A stretch of 64,000 bases of DNA from an uncultured Flammeovirgaceae bacterium. Its GTDB lineage: Bacteria; Bacteroidota; Bacteroidia; Cytophagales; Cyclobacteriaceae. Where the stretch lies: assembly GCA_913045135.1 (NCBI GenBank), contig CAJWQD010000004.1:1-64000 (forward strand). Reading direction: 5' to 3'. The notes below the pieces were generated by a model. It had not been told where the DNA came from and did not search any database. It saw only the letters and a list, made by a program, of their open reading frames with translations. A program made the translations under genes and the position numbers. This document shows positions 21,187 to 30,802 of this stretch, piece by piece (the stretch's first letter is position 1; each line of letters opens with the position of its first letter).

Positions 21187-23798
21187 TCTAATGTAATTAT
21201 TTTAGTATCATCCATTATTTTCGGACTATTTGAATCCCCACCCCCATAGGTCCAAGTTGTTCTCGTCTTGTCTATGGTTCTTGGGTTAGTGGCGCTACCG
21301 CCCCAGGTGTTTATATATAGATTGGCATTTTTTAAGGTAGCGGGATTACCCAACATTTTAGCTGGAAGTATAACACTTATTTTATTTTGCTCATAGTCAA
21401 CATTTGCAAATGGTGTTGTAATGGATTTCCCTAATTTTTCTGGACCCGAAATAAGGGGATGACCTTCAAATGCTTCTATTCCAAAACCGCCCAAAGCAAA
21501 TCGATAATCCCACTCACCCTCACCAGGGAAAAAAGCATTTTGAAAAGGTAAAAACTTCACTCCTTCTGTCTTATCCGGCACATCAATATAAATATTTAAT
21601 AATACATGATCAAATCCATTTGGGGGGATCCATATTTGAGTAATTTCTGACATGGTAATTTCTAAGGTTAAGTTATTTCCGGTAAGATAAACGTCTACAG
21701 CCTTTATGTCTTGCTGGTGACCAAAGCTGCTGTGACTTGGGTATGTGTATTTACCATAAGGCCCGTGATCATCCTGAATTTCGTCTTCATAATGGAGTAA
21801 ATGTTTAGTGGGTAAAGCCAATGTAAAATATTTAGATGAGGTTATTAAAAATCCTTTATCGTCATAGCCAATCGCAGTTATCCTATGTTTACCATTCATC
21901 AAATTACTCAAGCTTAAATCATAAAACCAGTTATTTTGATTCTTATTTGTGATGGGTAAAAAATACTCATATTCTCCATCTATTACCAACCCAATTTTTT
22001 CGACTTCTTTTGCTTTTCCACTTAATTGAATTACTGGTACATTCAAAATTTCCGAAAAATCATTATTTAATTCTATAGTTCCATGCAAATCGAACTTTGT
22101 CTGCGAATTGTCACCAGTATTTAAATAAACTTGCGCACTTTTAGCATCTAAAATCATATCTATAATTCTATCATTGGAAACCGATAAAATTTCATTTCCC
22201 ACTCCTATACTGTATTTGGAAACATAATTTCCTGGAGAAAATGCGGGTACGCTTAATCCATCTATCAATTGAAGGTTCGCTGAAGTATTAATCAAAATCA
22301 ATGCAGTAACATCATCTAATTTCATTTCATATACGAATAATCCAGGACCATAAGAATTGTCTCTTAATATTTTAAGTTTGCCTCTTCGAAACACTTCGTT
22401 TGATTTTCTTAATTTTATTAGACCCTGAACAAATTTGAAATATGCATTTTCTGTATCAAAGTGATCTTTATCTTTTGATCCTACTCCTCCCTTAAACATA
22501 GTTTGACGCATTCCGGTTAACTCTTGTTCAGTTCCATAATATATAACAGGGACTCCTGGAATGGTCATTATGAACAATAATGCTTGCCTCATAGTCTGTC
22601 GATCAGATTTAGAGAGGAGTCGAGCGGCATCATGATTATCAATAAAATTAAGTAACTGATCTGAGCGTTGAAAGTTTTCTTGAATACTCTTCATCCTGAA
22701 TGAGAGGGTACTCGTAGGTTTCTTCTCTATGAAAACACGATTTATGGCTGTATTTAATGGAAAATTTAATATCGAATTCATTTCAGGTTTCTTCTTGGTC
22801 CCTAAATATTTACGCGCCTCTTTCGTTCCGGAATGGTCAAAAGGTTTAGGGAAAAAAGCTACCTCTCCGGCAGTTAAAAAATGTTCTTTCCCCAACTGTT
22901 TTGCCAACAGATCAATACCTAGATGATCCCCCTCCTTATCATGAAGAAAACTATGCCAAAAATCATGCTCTACCATGTGGGGCGTATCAAATCGGAATCC
23001 ATCAACTCCTACTTCTTCAATCCAATAACCAAAATTCTTTCTCAAGGCATCTCGAACCACTGGATTGGATGTATTCAGATCATCCAAATCGGCATACTGA
23101 AATTGCGTTTTTTGGATGGTGTCTGAATGGTCAGTAAAGCTTGGTGCAAAATGGTAAATTCCAAGTGCACGATCTTCCTCTTTTCGGGCATCATTATGAT
23201 TAAAAGGATATTGCTCGGGCTGTTCAACGGCATGCAGCTTAAAATTTTTTGATACATCCTCAGGGTCATAGGGCCCGTCATAAGTGTAAAAATCTCCAAA
23301 ATGATTTACCACCACATCTTGAACAAGATACATTCCTTTCGAATGCAGCGTCGCCGAAAGTATCTTATAATCCTCTAAATCTCCTAAGTGTTTGTCTACT
23401 TGATCTAATCTACTTGCCCAATATCCATGATTTCCAGTTCCTGTTTGTTGTGGGTTTCGCCATTGATTGGCTACTGGTGGAGTGATCCAAACTCCTGTTA
23501 CACCGAGCTCTTGTAAATAATCAATCTTTTGAGTAATTCCTTTAATATCACCTCCATTCCAAAAACCTCCATCTCCTTTTTTATACTCACCCGTTCCTTG
23601 GTCGTTATTGGCTGAATCCCCATCCATAAATCGGTCGGTCACGATAAAATATAATATCTGATCTGCCCATTCTGGAGAGGGTATCTGAAGGAACTCGTAC
23701 CCATTATCTGAATGTATTGAGCGATTTGGCCCGACGTCACAGCTTACTCCAAACAATAAAATAATCAAAAAAATAAACCGTGAAATTTTTCCTATCAT
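21183..23798 (-). CDS. GH13 alpha-amylase-family lipoprotein with C-terminal glucodextranase-C-like (DOMON-like) domain
   Basis: DVVVNH, GFRFDTPHM, AGEVAFF, LNFIDNHDAARL GH13 conserved regions; C-terminal DDHGPYGKYTYPSHSSF...WDYRFALGGFG; lipobox FGVSCD. Confidence 0.92.
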   Translation of the reverse strand: MIGKISRFIFLIILLFGVSCDVGPNRSIHSDNGYEFLQIPSPEWADQILYFIVTDRFMDGDSANNDQGTGEYKKGDGGFWNGGDIKGITQKIDYLQELGVTGVWITPPVANQWRNPQQTGTGNHGYWASRLDQVDKHLGDLEDYKILSATLHSKGMYLVQDVVVNHFGDFYTYDGPYDPEDVSKNFKLHAVEQPEQYPFNHNDARKEEDRALGIYHFAPSFTDHSDTIQKTQFQYADLDDLNTSNPVVRDALRKNFGYWIEEVGVDGFRFDTPHMVEHDFWHSFLHDKEGDHLGIDLLAKQLGKEHFLTAGEVAFFPKPFDHSGTKEARKYLGTKKKPEMNSILNFPLNTAINRVFIEKKPTSTLSFRMKSIQENFQRSDQLLNFIDNHDAARLLSKSDRQTMRQALLFIMTIPGVPVIYYGTEQELTGMRQTMFKGGVGSKDKDHFDTENAYFKFVQGLIKLRKSNEVFRRGKLKILRDNSYGPGLFVYEMKLDDVTALILINTSANLQLIDGLSVPAFSPGNYVSKYSIGVGNEILSVSNDRIIDMILDAKSAQVYLNTGDNSQTKFDLHGTIELNNDFSEILNVPVIQLSGKAKEVEKIGLVIDGEYEYFLPITNKNQNNWFYDLSLSNLMNGKHRITAIGYDDKGFLITSSKYFTLALPTKHLLHYEDEIQDDHGPYGKYTYPSHSSFGHQQDIKAVDVYLTGNNLTLEITMSEITQIWIPPNGFDHVLLNIYIDVPDKTEGVKFLPFQNAFFPGEGEWDYRFALGGFGIEAFEGHPLISGPEKLGKSITTPFANVDYEQNKISVILPAKMLGNPATLKNANLYINTWGGSATNPRTIDKTRTTWTYGGGDSNSPKIMDDTKIITLE

Positions 23799-23953
23799 AT
23801 GCCAATAAAGACGTAATTAAAGGCCTTATCCCCTAAATGACCCTGTCAAATTTTGTATATCTATGAGATATAAATTAATTGGAGAAAGATATATTTCCTT
23901 CATCCTTAAATTAAGGACACAAGTAATTTTCTTATTTATTTATTTTAAGAAAA

Positions 23954-24639
23954 AACATACGTGGTTCGGTCTTTATCCTTTTATTAATATTATGTCTACA
24001 ATTTACGTCAGCTCAAAATAATTTTGAACCCATTTACCCTCATGACAATTTAGTTATCCGATACCAAACTGAATGGACAGAAAACAATTATTAAGAGGGA
24101 ATCAAAAAATTTAAGGAATATACATCGTCCAATTGGAGATATAGTTTTTTGGTAATAGTATCAATGAGAGTGGCAAAGATTGGGGAGCTAAATTAGCTAT
24201 TGAAAATGAGAAAAATAGAGGTATTTCGGGAGATGTTGTTGATGGGTACCTCTAAAGACTTGGAGAATTAATCAAATATAAACCTGCGTCCATTTTTATT
24301 ATCATTGGCATCAATGGTCTTTTCAACCTGCACTATCAAAAGGGAATCCCTCACCAAGATTAAGGCAAAAAAAATTTTCTTAAAAATACAACCTTGCACC
24401 ATGAAAGATTACCCAAAACACAAATTTACTTTCAAACACTATTACCAACTAGGAAAAGATTTCATCAATAAGCATGCAAATATTGTGAATAGTACCATTA
24501 AATCCCATTAATCAAATGGGACTTATCATTTGATAGTAACCTACATTTTGCTGCCGAAGATGGATTTATGAGACCTTTGCTCACTTATGATGGCACAAAT
24601 TTAATGAGTAAGGGTAGACACTTTAGGTCAGCATTGTAA
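23954..24639 (+). pseudogene. Decayed secreted SGNH/GDSL hydrolase
   Basis: My own translation across frames: RGSVFILLLILCLQFTSAQNNFEPIYPHDNLVIRYQTEWTENNY*EGIKKFKEYTSSNWRYSF / FFGNSINESGKDWGAKLAIENEKNRGISGDVVDGYL*RLGELIKYKPASIFIIIGINGLFNLHYQKG / LHFAAEDGFMRPLLTYDGTNLMSKGRHFRSAL*. Several in-frame stops and frameshifts; no single ORF. Confidence 0.75.
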
Positions 24640-24752
24640 AGCCCTGTATCGCCAAAAAATAGTTACATTTTTCTACCTCAGCTCCATTTGATGTAAGACC
24701 CAAACAGCTGATAAATTTGAGAGACCCCTTTAAAAATAGTTTAGCATAACCG

Positions 24753-27059
24753 TTAATTATTTGATAATAAAAAAATTAACGGCTGGTGAAACCGTTGGTG
24801 CCAAGCGGCTTCGTTATGATCTGCTTCAAAAACTTTTTTTGTAATCCAATTTATACCTTTTTTGTACCCCTTACGATGCATCGCTTGATCTATTTCACTT
24901 TGATAAGGTTCATAACGGGCATCAAGACCTCTTGTCCCAAAGTCAAAATATAGCTTATGTGTTATCGGATCTGGAAGGTTTTTTTCAAAATAATCAACAA
25001 ATACCCCCTCCAAGGGTATCCAGTGCGTAGACAAACAGGCAGCACCACCATATATTTCTGGGTATTTACTAATGGCGTAAGCAGAAATCATGCCTCCCAT
25101 ACTCGAGCCCGCAATAAAGGTATGTTCCCGATCGGCTAATGTTTTAAAATGAGCATCAACATAAGGTTTTAGCTCCTTTACTAAAAACTCCAAATAATTA
25201 TCAGAATGCAAAGGTATATCGCTGAAATACTTATCCTCTAATAAATCAAGTCTTCTAAATACTTCTTCCCGTGGCTCCTCAGGCATATATTCTGCCCTGC
25301 GTCGAACACCAGTATTGAAAATTCCCACAATAATAGCTTTTTGATCAAAACCTGTTTCATTTAAACTATCTAAAATAAAATCGACATCCCAACCTCTTTC
25401 TAATCTCTTCTTACCAAATCCTGCATTATTTGGATGAAATATATTCTGTCCATCATGCATATAAATGACGGGAAATCGCTCACTATAAGAAACATTGACT
25501 GGGAATAATACCTCAATAGGTCTTGGAATTACCCATTTGGAAGGAAAGCTATCAATTCTTAAAGTCGCATACCGATTACCTTGTCTGATAAAATTTGGTG
25601 GAAAAGGAGCGCCGCCATCATAATTATTTTTTTCAAAAATTTCTCCATTTGCAATTTGACGAGGATCTTTGGTTTTAATTAACTCAGAATTAAGTAAGTT
25701 TCGAAGATGTGTTTTAATGACTGAAAATTTAGGGTCACCAAAAATGTTTTCCAACTGATCAGGATCCTTTTTGACATCATACAATTCAAAGGCCGGTCTT
25801 TTTCCAAACGATTCTTCAAACAATCGCTGATATTCCGCATCGTCATGCCGATGATCAATTAGGTATGATTTTGTTGGCCCACCATCAACATCTGAATAAT
25901 AGGAAGGGAAAAAAGAAGCCTCATAGTAATTAGGTGTACCCGCAGGCCACCTATCAGGTGAAAAATTTTTAATTAATAAATACTTCTGGGTTCGAACAGC
26001 GCGCATGGGGTAACCTCCCCAATCTCCATTTTCCTGTCCAGGTACGTGACGCTCGCGACCAAAAAATACTTCTTCTCTGAGTTTGTAAGAAGAGTCTTCC
26101 AGCAATTTAACCAAACTCCTTCCAGTCATCACTTTTGGAATTTCCAAACCAGCCCAAGCTAAAAACGTCGGTGCTAAATCAGTCAAGCTGACGAGTTGAT
26201 TTATTCGAATCCCTTTTTGCTTAACCTCTCTACCAGACCATGTGATCAATGGCACGCGTGTACCTAAATCATATAAATTCCCCTTTGCCCTTGGGAAAGG
26301 CATACCATTATCGCTAGTTATTATGATGATGGTATTATCAAGCACACCTTCATTTTTCAAACTATTAATCAGCTGATTGACTTCTTCGTCCAAATCTTGC
26401 ACCTCTTTCAGGTAGTCTGCCATGTCAGATCGAATGACTTCACTTTCTGGATATACCTTGGGCATCTGTATTTTGGATATATCCAATCCCTTCTCTCTAG
26501 CAGAACCTCCCTCATAACCTCTGTGCGGGTTGTAACTTCCAAACCAAAAGCAAAAAGGCTGCGCTGGATCTATTTTTTGAACAAAATTTTTAAAGGATTT
26601 AAAATATTTACCGGCAGGATTTGAAGACAAATGATCATGTTTTCCGGGACCCCAGCCTTTGTCTGTATAACCTACAGCATAACCTGCATCCCTCATTATT
26701 TCCGTATAAATTGGTACTTCAGAAGATAATTTACCAAATAAATTAGCTCCTTGTCCTAATCTCCAAAAATGCTGGCCGGAAAGTATTGCAGCCCTTGAAG
26801 GAGTACAGGAGGGAGCCGAAACGAAGGCCTGTTCAAATATGACCCCTTCTTTTGCTAACCTATCCATTGTTGGTGTGTTTACAGAGCTATCACCATAAAA
26901 CCCGGCATGAGGATAACTCCAATCATCTGCCATGATAAGGATAATATTTGGCGCATTTTCGTTGACTTTGTTATCTGAATTACAAGAAAATAATGCCTGT
27001 AAAAATGATAGAAGAAAGAAATAATTTATCCACTCTTTTGGTTTCATTTTTAATTCCAT
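24753..27059 (-). CDS. Two-domain lipoprotein: N-terminal S1 sulfatase fused to C-terminal Fes/EstD-type alpha/beta-hydrolase (esterase)
   Basis: Sulfatase: NIILIMADDWSYPHAG, SCTPSRAAILSG, ITSDNGMPFPRAKG. Esterase: FPVIYMHDGQNIF, nucleophile elbow AGSSMGGMISAY, terminal DHNEAAWHQRF. Confidence 0.9.
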   Translation of the reverse strand: MELKMKPKEWINYFFLLSFLQALFSCNSDNKVNENAPNIILIMADDWSYPHAGFYGDSSVNTPTMDRLAKEGVIFEQAFVSAPSCTPSRAAILSGQHFWRLGQGANLFGKLSSEVPIYTEIMRDAGYAVGYTDKGWGPGKHDHLSSNPAGKYFKSFKNFVQKIDPAQPFCFWFGSYNPHRGYEGGSAREKGLDISKIQMPKVYPESEVIRSDMADYLKEVQDLDEEVNQLINSLKNEGVLDNTIIIITSDNGMPFPRAKGNLYDLGTRVPLITWSGREVKQKGIRINQLVSLTDLAPTFLAWAGLEIPKVMTGRSLVKLLEDSSYKLREEVFFGRERHVPGQENGDWGGYPMRAVRTQKYLLIKNFSPDRWPAGTPNYYEASFFPSYYSDVDGGPTKSYLIDHRHDDAEYQRLFEESFGKRPAFELYDVKKDPDQLENIFGDPKFSVIKTHLRNLLNSELIKTKDPRQIANGEIFEKNNYDGGAPFPPNFIRQGNRYATLRIDSFPSKWVIPRPIEVLFPVNVSYSERFPVIYMHDGQNIFHPNNAGFGKKRLERGWDVDFILDSLNETGFDQKAIIVGIFNTGVRRRAEYMPEEPREEVFRRLDLLEDKYFSDIPLHSDNYLEFLVKELKPYVDAHFKTLADREHTFIAGSSMGGMISAYAISKYPEIYGGAACLSTHWIPLEGVFVDYFEKNLPDPITHKLYFDFGTRGLDARYEPYQSEIDQAMHRKGYKKGINWITKKVFEADHNEAAWHQRFHQPLIFLLSNN

Positions 27060-28765
27060 TGAAGTGTATCACTTGGAGCAAATCCGATGCGATGGGCAAT
27101 AACCAAAATAGGAGTTTCATGATCCATATCTAATGGTGATTTATAAATCTGCCATCCAAGCCCCTCTTCCAAATCTTGGGGCCGTTTATAGCCTATAGAA
27201 GCCCCTTTAGTTTGACAGGTGATGTGTAATTTCCCGTTTTCAATATGAAAAACAGGATTAGCCGTTAAGGGTTGAATTTTATCAGGCCAAAAGGTATTAA
27301 TTAATTCTTGTTCAGGAATATGCCCCATATCTTTTATATTACCCATCCATATTTCGCACTCTCTTCTTAATTCACTCAATATGCTCTTGAATTGAAGATC
27401 CTCTGCTAGGTTATTTAATTCATAGGGATCAGAATAGGTATCAAAAAGTTCTTCAATCGGCTTAGTCTCTCGAAACCAAAGAGCTTGTTCTTTATTTAAT
27501 GAATCGATCTGGTGTAAACGCAATAACTCTTGCATGCTAGCCATATTTTCACGGTATGCCAATGGTAAATAATAAGGCGTTTGTGGTTGGAAATTCTTTA
27601 AATATTTGAACCTTTTATTCCGAACCGCTCGAATCATATCATAAGTCTCATCAAATCGATCCGCTGCTGCGTGGATAAATTTTCTTTCCTCGGAATTTTT
27701 ATACTCCCCTTCAAAAGCTAAACCCTGCATATATTCCGGGGGCTTTATATCCATCATCGATAATAAAGTTGGAGCAAAATCTACAAAACTTATTAGTCTG
27801 TCATCAATTTCACCGGCACGTAGTTTATTAGGATATCTTACAATCATGGGTACATGTAAACCGGCATCGTACAATAATCTTTTTTGTCTTGGTAATGGAC
27901 CCCCATGATCGGTAAACCATACTATTATAGTATTTTCTAACAACCCATCTTCCTCCAGTTGAGTCAGTATGTTTCCAACATGATCATCCATCCGAGATAT
28001 ATTTGAATACATTCTTCTAACATCATTTACAACTTTTTCTGTTCTCGGAAGATAAGGAGGTATTACTACAGAAAGATTCTCATCAATTAAGGGCAAGAAC
28101 TTATTTTGGAATTTCTTCCACCACCTTTTTACTGTCCTGGGAGGAGGAAATACATCTAAATCATGTTTTTTACCTGTAGGATTCCAGATACTTGATTCAT
28201 GAGTAACCATAAAGCTAAACATAGAATAGAAAGGTTTCCCAATGGGCCTATTTCGCCAATGTGCATAAATACTGGATTCATCCCATGCCATTCGAGATGG
28301 GAGAAATTGATAATCTTCCTTGGAGTTATTGGACGTATAATATCCATTTTCTCGTAAAATTTCACTGACCATTTTAACCTTTGTAGGCAAGACTACCTCA
28401 TAATTTATAATCCCCATTTTTTTCGCTGCTGGTTGTTGGTATAAGGTACGCATATGATGTGCTCCAATACTCGTGGGATACATTCCAGTAGCCAATGCGG
28501 CACGGCTTGGAGAACATACGCCAGACACGCTAAAAACATTATTATATCTCACTCCTTCAGCTGCCAATCGACTTAAGTGTGGGGTTTTAATCGTTGAGTC
28601 TCCAAAAGGTGGAATATAAGGACCCAGATCTTCAGCTACTAACCACAAAACATTAAATTTCTCTTTTGACTCAATGGATTCATCAGGTATTTTTTGACAT
28701 CCCCCCGTCACTAGCAAAAAAATAACAACAGTTAAATTAATGATTGATTGTTTTTCATTCTTCAT
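27050..28765 (-). CDS. Sulfatase (S1 type) with C-terminal chitobiase-C-like beta domain
   Basis: NVLWLVAEDLGPYIPPFGD, GVCSPSRAALATGMYPTSIGAHHMR, WFTDHGGPLPRQK; C-terminal NPVFHIENGKLHITCQTKGASIGYK; lipobox VTGGCQK. Confidence 0.93.
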   Translation of the reverse strand: MKNEKQSIINLTVVIFLLVTGGCQKIPDESIESKEKFNVLWLVAEDLGPYIPPFGDSTIKTPHLSRLAAEGVRYNNVFSVSGVCSPSRAALATGMYPTSIGAHHMRTLYQQPAAKKMGIINYEVVLPTKVKMVSEILRENGYYTSNNSKEDYQFLPSRMAWDESSIYAHWRNRPIGKPFYSMFSFMVTHESSIWNPTGKKHDLDVFPPPRTVKRWWKKFQNKFLPLIDENLSVVIPPYLPRTEKVVNDVRRMYSNISRMDDHVGNILTQLEEDGLLENTIIVWFTDHGGPLPRQKRLLYDAGLHVPMIVRYPNKLRAGEIDDRLISFVDFAPTLLSMMDIKPPEYMQGLAFEGEYKNSEERKFIHAAADRFDETYDMIRAVRNKRFKYLKNFQPQTPYYLPLAYRENMASMQELLRLHQIDSLNKEQALWFRETKPIEELFDTYSDPYELNNLAEDLQFKSILSELRRECEIWMGNIKDMGHIPEQELINTFWPDKIQPLTANPVFHIENGKLHITCQTKGASIGYKRPQDLEEGLGWQIYKSPLDMDHETPILVIAHRIGFAPSDTLQWN

Positions 28766-30797
28766 CTTTAGTGTAGTTTCTAAAAGGTGAGGCAGGCAGT
28801 CCTTCTAAATTATACAAATTTGCTTCAGCGTAGGGAAGCCAAGCATACCTAACAAAAATAGGCTCATTGACCTGATCGTTCTTAACAATCACTTTATTGT
28901 TAACTATTTGGGCCTCTGCTGGATAAAATATTTTATCTAATCCTGCTATTTCAAAATTAATGAGATTTTTTGATTTATCTAAGCCACTGCCCACATAATC
29001 AAAAAAGATAATGGCCTTATCATCGTCAAATACCACCTTTTTATATAAGGGACCAGAATATACCAAAGAAGTGTCCCCATAATCTTTCGCTCGAGCCCAA
29101 AAGGCCATTCTTTTACCAACATCTTGCTTATTATGGGCATGTATTTTATCATAATCCCCAATATCAATAGTTACAGCCATTCCAACATTTTTCTCTTTTA
29201 ACGTAAAAAGTTGTACCTCCCTAAGTTTACTAACCTCATTACTAAAACCTCCATATGATGATAATTGTGCATAATAAAAAGGGAAATCTCCTTGCCCCCA
29301 ATGAGATCGCCAACTATTCAAAACTGCTGGAAATATTTTTTGATATAAGAAAGGTCGAGAAATATTGGTCTCTCCTTGGTACCATATAACTCCTTTTATA
29401 GCGAAAGGAATTAATGGAGCAATCATCCCATTAAACATAGATGATGGCGTAAAAACATTCATTCGAAGAGATAGTTTTCTCACTTCTTCATCATCACCAA
29501 TGACATAAAAAGTATTATTGAAAAGTATGGCGGAACGCTTATATTTCCAATTATCCTGTAACGTAATTAGCTCCTGATTTTGATCATCCAATATTTTCGG
29601 TGTTACTCCTTTTTTGAATCCAGCATTTCCCCACACATCGATAACACGAACAGTCAATATGTTTTTCCCTTTTTTGAGCTCTTTTGAGGATATTTTATAG
29701 ACGACATCAACTTCATTAGAACCCCAATGCTCTTTTCTTCCAATCAAGTTCCCGTTTAAAAAAGTGCTGTTTAAATATTTTATTGGCCCTAAAAATATGG
29801 CTAAACTATCTGATTGAGTATCCCCAAAAAATTGAAATTCTTGACGGAACCAAACCACGCCATTAACATCATAGCCTTCCAAATCATAGCCTCCATAATC
29901 TTCGCCAAATACTTTTGAGAGATTAGTATGAGAGACTGTGTCCCATCCTGAATCATCAAAGTTTAAGCTTACATAAGGTTTTGTTTTGTCACCCTCATAA
30001 CGGAAGACTTTTGCTCCAATTAATTCATTGATTGGAATTTGCTTCATCTGGCCTATCCAATCATTGAAGGGCTCAAATTCACGAGCAGTCAATATTAATT
30101 TCTCTTTTACTTTTTCAAAACCTTGTATTTTCTCCAAATAGTCCGATGCAACCCAAGCTTGGGCAGAAGAACCATCCCAACTTGCATCGATTAGTCCAAT
30201 GGGTGTTTCTATATTTTCATACAGCTCTCGACCAAAAAAATACAAAACAGCTGAGAAATTCGATACCGTTTCTGGTGAACAAATAGCCCAGTTGCCATCT
30301 AGTTGTTGAACTGGCTCATATGTCTGTACTTTATTTACACTGAATAATCTAATTCTGGGATAATTTGCTTTTTTAATTTCATTTTGCGAATCATTTAAGG
30401 AATCTCCTCGATCTATCCATCCATTCATTGGCATTTCCATATTAGATTGTCCTGACCCTATCCACACCTCGCCAAATAATACATCGTTTAGGAAAATTGA
30501 TGAATCTAAAGACTTAATTTTTAACCATTGTGGTTGGGCATCTGTTTTTGGAGTTCTAATCGTAGTTTTCCATGTGCCTGAATTATCACTGTAAGTATAA
30601 ACTTGATCAGTCCACGATGTAGCAATAGTAATCTCAGTATTGGGCCTAGCCCAGCCCCAAATAATTACATCTGCCTCCTGCTGCATCACCATGTGATCGG
30701 TAAATATATCCGCGACTCTTAATTTATCTCCTTGATGCCTGCATCCAAGATTCATTAAACATATTAGACCTATGAGACTATTTAAACGGTATCCCAT
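28755..30797 (-). CDS. Sialate O-acetylesterase-like (SGNH family) lipoprotein
   Basis: EVWIGSGQSNMEMPM, GVIWYQGETNISRPFLYQKIFPAVLNSWRSHWGQGDFPFYYAQLS; lipobox MNLGCRH. Confidence 0.92.
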   Translation of the reverse strand: MGYRLNSLIGLICLMNLGCRHQGDKLRVADIFTDHMVMQQEADVIIWGWARPNTEITIATSWTDQVYTYSDNSGTWKTTIRTPKTDAQPQWLKIKSLDSSIFLNDVLFGEVWIGSGQSNMEMPMNGWIDRGDSLNDSQNEIKKANYPRIRLFSVNKVQTYEPVQQLDGNWAICSPETVSNFSAVLYFFGRELYENIETPIGLIDASWDGSSAQAWVASDYLEKIQGFEKVKEKLILTAREFEPFNDWIGQMKQIPINELIGAKVFRYEGDKTKPYVSLNFDDSGWDTVSHTNLSKVFGEDYGGYDLEGYDVNGVVWFRQEFQFFGDTQSDSLAIFLGPIKYLNSTFLNGNLIGRKEHWGSNEVDVVYKISSKELKKGKNILTVRVIDVWGNAGFKKGVTPKILDDQNQELITLQDNWKYKRSAILFNNTFYVIGDDEEVRKLSLRMNVFTPSSMFNGMIAPLIPFAIKGVIWYQGETNISRPFLYQKIFPAVLNSWRSHWGQGDFPFYYAQLSSYGGFSNEVSKLREVQLFTLKEKNVGMAVTIDIGDYDKIHAHNKQDVGKRMAFWARAKDYGDTSLVYSGPLYKKVVFDDDKAIIFFDYVGSGLDKSKNLINFEIAGLDKIFYPAEAQIVNNKVIVKNDQVNEPIFVRYAWLPYAEANLYNLEGLPASPFRNYTKDEE

Positions 30798-30802
30798 ATT
30801 TA

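Noticed and set aside
23811-23833. A possible third copy of the ECF element (minus strand GGGG-N16-CGT) upstream of the GH13 gene
   Set aside because: Only GGGG and CGT match; the -10 is CGTCTTT rather than CGTTATA, and it would leave almost no 5' leader before the ATG. Likely chance in a short pattern.
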